Assembly: GCA_030691725.1 (NCBI GenBank)
Contig: JAUYDQ010000094.1
Span: forward strand, 1-8,918
Direction: 5' to 3'
DNA: 8,918 bases
From: Candidatus Omnitrophota bacterium
GTDB taxonomy: Bacteria > Omnitrophota > Gorgyraeia > Gygaellales > Profunditerraquicolaceae
The notes below the pieces were generated by a model. It was not told where the DNA came from. It did not search any database and saw only the letters and a program-made list of their open reading frames with translations. Every line of letters starts with the position of its first letter. Within the stretch, counting starts at the first letter, position 1. This document shows, piece by piece, positions 5,463 to 8,918 of the stretch. A program made the translations under genes and the position numbers.

Positions 5463-6340
5463 ATTTTTACTTCTGGGATTAAATTTATATTGAATTTATT
5501 TTTTACTTTCTCTCTTATTAGGTCCATTAATTTACAAACATCCCTAGCACTGCCTTTCCCTAGATTTAATATAAAGTTAGCGTGTTTCAAAGATACGCCG
5601 GCATCTCCAATCCTTTTACCTTTTAAACCGCATAAATCTATCAACCTGCCTGCAGAATGTCCTGTCGGGTTCCTAAAGATACAGCCGGCTGATGGTTTAG
5701 ATAAATCCTGAGTGAGTTTACGATATTTAAGATACGCCTTTATTTTATCTCTGATTTGCTCTCTGTTCTTCCTCTTCAATTTTATAAGTACACTTAAAAT
5801 GATGTATCTTGAAAGGCTCGATGTCCGGTAACGAAATCTTATATCTTTTTTATTTAAAACCTTAATGTTGCCGCTGTAATCCATAACCGTAACATTCTCT
5901 ACCAGGTCTTGGATACTACGGTTATCTTTAGCTATTCCTGCATTCATTGCAACAGCCCCGCCTACTGTGCCAGGGATTCCTGCTAAAAATTCTGCACCTG
6001 ATAAGTTGTGATCTTTGGCAAACAGAACAAGTTTGCTAAGTGAAACACCACTGCCTACATTAAGATAATTATCTTTATAAGATAATTTATTAAACCAAGG
6101 CGCATTTAATCGTAAGACCACGCCATTTATTCCTTTATCACTGATTAAAAGATTGCTACCTCTGCCGATTAGAAAAATGGGCAAATTATATCTTTTTACT
6201 AAATTAAGTAATAATTTTAAATCATTTGGGTCTTTGGGTTCTAGAAAAAATTTAGCCGGACCGCCAATTTTAAAAGTCGTGTGATTCTTTAGCGGTTCTG
6301 CTAACCTAAATTTTCCCTTTAAATTTCTCCACCAATTCAT
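5450..6340 (-). CDS. murB: UDP-N-acetylenolpyruvoylglucosamine reductase, type II, Cys variant
   Basis: FAD enzyme that reduces UDP-GlcNAc-enolpyruvate to UDP-MurNAc with NADPH; cytosolic. It has 296 residues and lacks the type I insertion, so type II. Seen: NHTTFKIGGPA (19-29), FLIGRGSNLLISDKG (56-70) and GIPGTVGGAVAMNAG (121-135) for FAD binding, FRYRTSSL (169-176) with the conserved Tyr-Arg, YRKLTQDLSKPSAGCIFRNP (206-225), and the C-terminal PEVKIW (289-294) with Glu290. The residue that protonates the flavin-derived carbanion is usually Ser (Ser229 in E. coli, GS-x-FKNP); here it is Cys220. Cys is chemically competent as an acid and some relatives carry it, so I consider the enzyme active. 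It overlaps murC by 35 bases and ddl by 13; no clear Shine-Dalgarno, so reinitiation after murC is likely. Confidence 0.94.
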   Translation of the reverse strand: MNWWRNLKGKFRLAEPLKNHTTFKIGGPAKFFLEPKDPNDLKLLLNLVKRYNLPIFLIGRGSNLLISDKGINGVVLRLNAPWFNKLSYKDNYLNVGSGVSLSKLVLFAKDHNLSGAEFLAGIPGTVGGAVAMNAGIAKDNRSIQDLVENVTVMDYSGNIKVLNKKDIRFRYRTSSLSRYIILSVLIKLKRKNREQIRDKIKAYLKYRKLTQDLSKPSAGCIFRNPTGHSAGRLIDLCGLKGKRIGDAGVSLKHANFILNLGKGSARDVCKLMDLIREKVKNKFNINLIPEVKIWQN

Positions 6341-7673
6341 CGCAAATTTTTACAATGTCACCCGCACCCAGAGTAACCAAAAGATCCTGCGGCTTTATAA
6401 TTTTTAAAATATGCGTTGCTATTTCTTCCTTGGGCAAAAAATATATTTGTTTATCCGGTAAGCGCTCTTTTATTTTATCATATATAAGCCTGCCACTCAC
6501 TCCTTCTAAAGGCTGTTCACCTGCAGGGTATATATCTGTCACGATAATATAATCGGCTAAATCAAAACTCTTACCAAATTCTTCGGAAAGTAATTTTGTG
6601 CGTGTATAACGGTGCGGCTGAAATACGGCAATAAGCCTGTTAAATTTTAAGTTCTTTAACGCAGAAAGCGTTGCTTTTATCTCTGTAGGATGATGCGCAT
6701 AATCGTCAATCAACAAATAATCCTTATTTTCAAATTTAATTTCCAGCCGTCTCTTAGCACCCTTATAATGCTTGAGCGTATCTTTTATAAATTTTAAATC
6801 TATTCCCAATTCTAGCCCCAAGGCAATAACCGAGAGGGCATTAGAAATATTGTGCCGGCCTCCTAATGCCAGATAAAACCTGTCTATAAATGTATTTTTA
6901 TAAAAACAATCGAATTCTGAAGAGAGGCCTTTTATCCGGATATTCTTAGGATATATGTGTGCACCGGCTTCCAAGCCAAAGAGTACATATTTATTCTTAT
7001 AATTTTTGAATAGGCCTTTTAGATTTATATCATCGCTTGAGGCGAACACGCAGCCATTATCCTGCGTGTTATTTATGAATTCGCTAAAAGTTGCGATTTC
7101 ATCTCTAAAATTTTTATAGTAATCAAGGTGCTCATAATCTATATTCGTGATTATAGAATATTTAGGCCGGTAATATAAAAAAGAACCGTCAGATTCATCT
7201 GCTTCTGCGACAAAAAACTGACCGTCTCCTAAACAGGCATTGGTATCTATATTTCTTAAAACACCTCCCACTGCTACTGTAGGACAAAGTCCAGCTTCTA
7301 ACAGGAGATAAGATATCAAAGAAGCAGTCGTGGTCTTGCCGTGACTGCCCGTAACTGTAATGACAGTCTGGTCTTTCATAAGACGAGCCAAAGCCTCTGC
7401 TCTCTTTATCAAAGGCGTACCCTGCCTTTTAGCTTCTCTGACCTCAGGATTATCTTCTCCTATTGCAGAGGAATAAACAACCAAATCCGCACCTTTAATG
7501 TTTAAAGGGTTGTGCCCAATAAGTATATCTGCTCCTAATTTCTTAAGTTCTTCTGTGATTTTATTTTCCTTTAAATCCGAACCGCTTACTTTGAAACCTT
7601 GACGTAAAAGTAGCTGGGCAATCCCGCTCATCCCAATACCGCCTATACCGATTAAATGATAATGTCTATTCAT
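6306..7673 (-). CDS. murC: UDP-N-acetylmuramate--L-alanine ligase
   Basis: Adds L-Ala to UDP-MurNAc using ATP, the first amino acid of the peptidoglycan stem; cytosolic Mur ligase. It has 455 residues, normal for MurC. Domain 1 (about 1-95) binds UDP: YHLIGIGGIGMSG (5-17), SGSDL (30-34), VVYSSAI (65-71). The ATPase domain starts with the P-loop VTGSHGKTTT (107-116), then VAEADESDGSF (155-165) and ITNIDYEHLDYY (175-186). The GGRHNISNALSV block marks the approach to the C-terminal domain, which has LLIDDYAHHPTEI, FQPHRYTRT and TDIYPAGEQP, the last two typical of MurC rather than MurD/E/F. The ending LVTLGAGDI is also MurC-like. The ATG is 76 bases after murG, with no strong Shine-Dalgarno. It shares 35 bases with murB, where the MurC tail EKFKGKI overlaps the MurB start. 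Confidence 0.96.
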   Translation of the reverse strand: MNRHYHLIGIGGIGMSGIAQLLLRQGFKVSGSDLKENKITEELKKLGADILIGHNPLNIKGADLVVYSSAIGEDNPEVREAKRQGTPLIKRAEALARLMKDQTVITVTGSHGKTTTASLISYLLLEAGLCPTVAVGGVLRNIDTNACLGDGQFFVAEADESDGSFLYYRPKYSIITNIDYEHLDYYKNFRDEIATFSEFINNTQDNGCVFASSDDINLKGLFKNYKNKYVLFGLEAGAHIYPKNIRIKGLSSEFDCFYKNTFIDRFYLALGGRHNISNALSVIALGLELGIDLKFIKDTLKHYKGAKRRLEIKFENKDYLLIDDYAHHPTEIKATLSALKNLKFNRLIAVFQPHRYTRTKLLSEEFGKSFDLADYIIVTDIYPAGEQPLEGVSGRLIYDKIKERLPDKQIYFLPKEEIATHILKIIKPQDLLVTLGAGDIVKICDELVEKFKGKI

Positions 7674-7749
7674 GCTTCAAATACCGCTGCCAGTCCTGAT
7701 CCAGCTCCTGAATATTTCTGAAAGGATAGACGTAACTTATTGCTTTCTC
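7666..7749 (-). pseudogene. Possible C-terminal remnant of a lost gene between murG and murC
   Basis: After the murG TAA the same frame stays open for 27 codons, containing YPFRNIQELDQDWQRYLKHE, and ends at a TAG that overlaps the murC ATG (CATGAATAG). There is no usable start codon apart from a TTG near the end, so as it stands it can be made only by readthrough. The composition looks protein-like; tails such as LDxDWxxYL occur in some peptidase-type proteins, but I cannot assign a family. The stop/start overlap is how a neighbouring gene in this cluster would end. Alternatively it is simply a 76-base spacer that happens to be open, which is quite possible at this length. Confidence 0.3.
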
Positions 7750-8835
7750 TTAACTTAAAGATAATACGGCATCAGCCAGCAAATCATTTGCATTGAGCCG
7801 AGATACATTATCGTAATAGGAACGCATGGCTTTAATTCTTTCGGGATTATTTATAAGATTCTCAATATTCTTGCTCAATATATCACTGTCTAATTCGTTA
7901 TCTTGAATTATAATGCCCGAGCCTATTGTTTGTAAAACTTTGGCATTGGCTATCTGATGCCTGTAAGCAAAAGGATAAGGAATAATTATTGCCGCAAGCC
8001 CAAAAAATATTATCTCAGCAATCGTAGTTGCTCCGGCACGGGATACAACCAAGTCGCAAGCGCTATATGCATATTGCATAGATTCTAAAAAATTGAATAA
8101 GCGGGAATTGATATTCAAACCCTTGTAACTATTCTTCAATAAAGCATAGTCTCCAATTCCTGCAAGATGAATAACCTGAAATCTGGACTTATCCGGTATT
8201 GCGGATACGGCTCTTAAGAACCCAAAATTAATTCTGTGACTGCCTTGGCTCCCTCCCATTACCAGTATTGTAAATTTATCACTATTAAACCCAAAGAAAT
8301 CTAAAGCCTTATTTTTATCTATCCGTTTTAGTTCCTTACGTATCGGATTACCCGTAAGGACTACCTTTCTTTTATAATCTTTTAAATAATCGCGGGTTTG
8401 CGCAAAAGAAATAGCTATTCTATCCGTAAATTTTGCCAAGAACCTGTTAGCCCGGCCAGGGATTACGTTTTGTTCATGGATTAACGTCTTCATCCCCAAG
8501 AGCCAGGCAAATAAAATCATCGGGATACAAACCAGGCTGCCAAACCCGACTACGACATCAGGCCTGAATGTCAACAGTATAACAATACTTTCCAGAGACC
8601 CTCTGAAAAACCTTAATATAGCAGTAAAATTTTTAAAATCAAAGCTGAGCTTAATAGGTGATACGGAAATATAATTAAATTTATACTCAAGATTTTCTAC
8701 CGGATTGGTTATGCTTTTCTTGGGTAGAACTAAAAACACAGCTATATTTTTGTGTTTATTTTTTAATGTGTCTAAAAATCCCAGTGCAGGAAAGATATGG
8801 CCGCCGCTTGAGCCGGTAATGGCTAAGACCTTCAC
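7750..8835 (-). CDS. murG: Lipid II synthase MurG (UDP-GlcNAc transferase)
   Basis: Transfers GlcNAc from UDP-GlcNAc to lipid I, forming lipid II; GT28, GT-B fold, peripheral on the inner membrane face. It has 361 residues, normal length. N-terminal acceptor domain: G-loop TGSSGGHIFPAL (7-18, His13), VVVGFGS (94-100), LIHEQNVIPGRANR (118-131), GNPIR (162-166). Hydrophobic, basic stretches (about 80-115) suit membrane contact. C-terminal donor domain: VMGGSQGSHRIN (192-203), SRAGATTIAE (265-274) and IPYPFAYRHQIANA (285-298) for UDP-GlcNAc. The start is GTG at 8835, supported by GGAG seven bases upstream, and it overlaps the ftsW stop in GTGA. It ends LLADAVLSLS, the usual terminal helix, followed by a 76-base spacer before murC. 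Confidence 0.95.
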   Translation of the reverse strand: MKVLAITGSSGGHIFPALGFLDTLKNKHKNIAVFLVLPKKSITNPVENLEYKFNYISVSPIKLSFDFKNFTAILRFFRGSLESIVILLTFRPDVVVGFGSLVCIPMILFAWLLGMKTLIHEQNVIPGRANRFLAKFTDRIAISFAQTRDYLKDYKRKVVLTGNPIRKELKRIDKNKALDFFGFNSDKFTILVMGGSQGSHRINFGFLRAVSAIPDKSRFQVIHLAGIGDYALLKNSYKGLNINSRLFNFLESMQYAYSACDLVVSRAGATTIAEIIFFGLAAIIIPYPFAYRHQIANAKVLQTIGSGIIIQDNELDSDILSKNIENLINNPERIKAMRSYYDNVSRLNANDLLADAVLSLS

Positions 8836-8918
8836 GGGTATTCTCCAGTCCTTGCAACGTTCATTAGTATACCCACACTGATCAGATCAAAAACAAAAGA
8901 AGAACCGCCGTAACTGAT
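8832..8918 (-). CDS. ftsW: Peptidoglycan polymerase FtsW, C-terminal end only
   Basis: The frame is open from the window edge, 28 codons then TGA. It begins ISYGGSSFVFDLISVGIL, which matches the conserved end of SEDS proteins (PF-x-SYGGSS, then the last membrane helix); the remainder, MNVARTGEYP, is the cytoplasmic tail. SEDS glycosyltransferases polymerise lipid II; the member upstream of murG in dcw clusters is FtsW, the division-specific one, and position decides this over RodA or SpoVE. The stop overlaps the murG start by four bases (GTGA), so the two are coupled. Confidence 0.88.
   Translation of the reverse strand: MSYGGSSFVFDLISVGILMNVARTGEYP
8843..8846 (-). promoter_or_regulatory. 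Shine-Dalgarno of murG inside ftsW
   Basis: GGAG at 8846-8843 is seven bases before the GTG at 8835, an ideal spacing. It lies within the final codons of ftsW (ACT GGA GAA), and it is what supports a GTG start for murG. Confidence 0.75.

Noticed and set aside
1..8918. CRISPR arrays, tRNA or rRNA genes, integrase or transposase genes
   Set aside because: No regularly spaced long direct repeats, no RNA gene signatures and no mobile-element protein motifs seen on either strand.

Overview
The window is a compact, one-direction block of bacterial chromosome: every gene I can support lies on the minus strand, so transcription runs from high to low coordinates. It carries the distal half of a division and cell wall (dcw) cluster followed by a short housekeeping group. 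I see no phage, plasmid, CRISPR or transposase gene. A complete peptidoglycan precursor pathway (MurB, MurC, Ddl, MurG) and FtsW/FtsQ/FtsA show a walled bacterium. The AT-rich coding, the style of FtsA (ending NKLKELYQEYF, with unusual ATP-loop residues) and the extended ProC remind me of Candidatus Omnitrophota (former OP3). That placement is recollection and inference, at moderate confidence only.

Layout in transcription order. 8918-8832: the last 28 codons of ftsW. 8835-7750: murG, whose GTG start overlaps the ftsW stop. A 76-base gap follows, whose reading in the murG frame looks like the tail of a lost gene. 7673-6306 murC, 6340-5450 murB, 5462-4503 ddl, 4534-3752 ftsQ and 3762-2506 ftsA each overlap the next by 11 to 35 bases, which suggests one translationally coupled transcript. 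Together they make UDP-MurNAc (MurB), add L-Ala (MurC), make the D-Ala-D-Ala dipeptide (Ddl), form lipid II (MurG), polymerise glycan (FtsW) and build the divisome (FtsQ, FtsA).

ftsZ, the usual gene after ftsA, is absent here. A near-consensus sigma-70-type promoter (TTGACC, 16 bases, TATAAT) begins at the first base after the ftsA stop. It faces a leader of about 110 nt holding two strong hairpins. It should drive yggS (2361-1690, PLP homeostasis), proC (1623-787, last step of proline synthesis) and mtnP (785 to beyond base 1, methylthioadenosine salvage).

The most distinctive non-standard signals cluster around yggS: a 7-bp tandem repeat translated inside the gene, a second partial 7-bp tract near its 3' end, a REP-like imperfect palindrome just after it, and the two leader hairpins before it. 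I found no clear evidence of an undescribed multi-gene system. The window is mostly conserved core machinery with an unusual junction where ftsZ would be expected.
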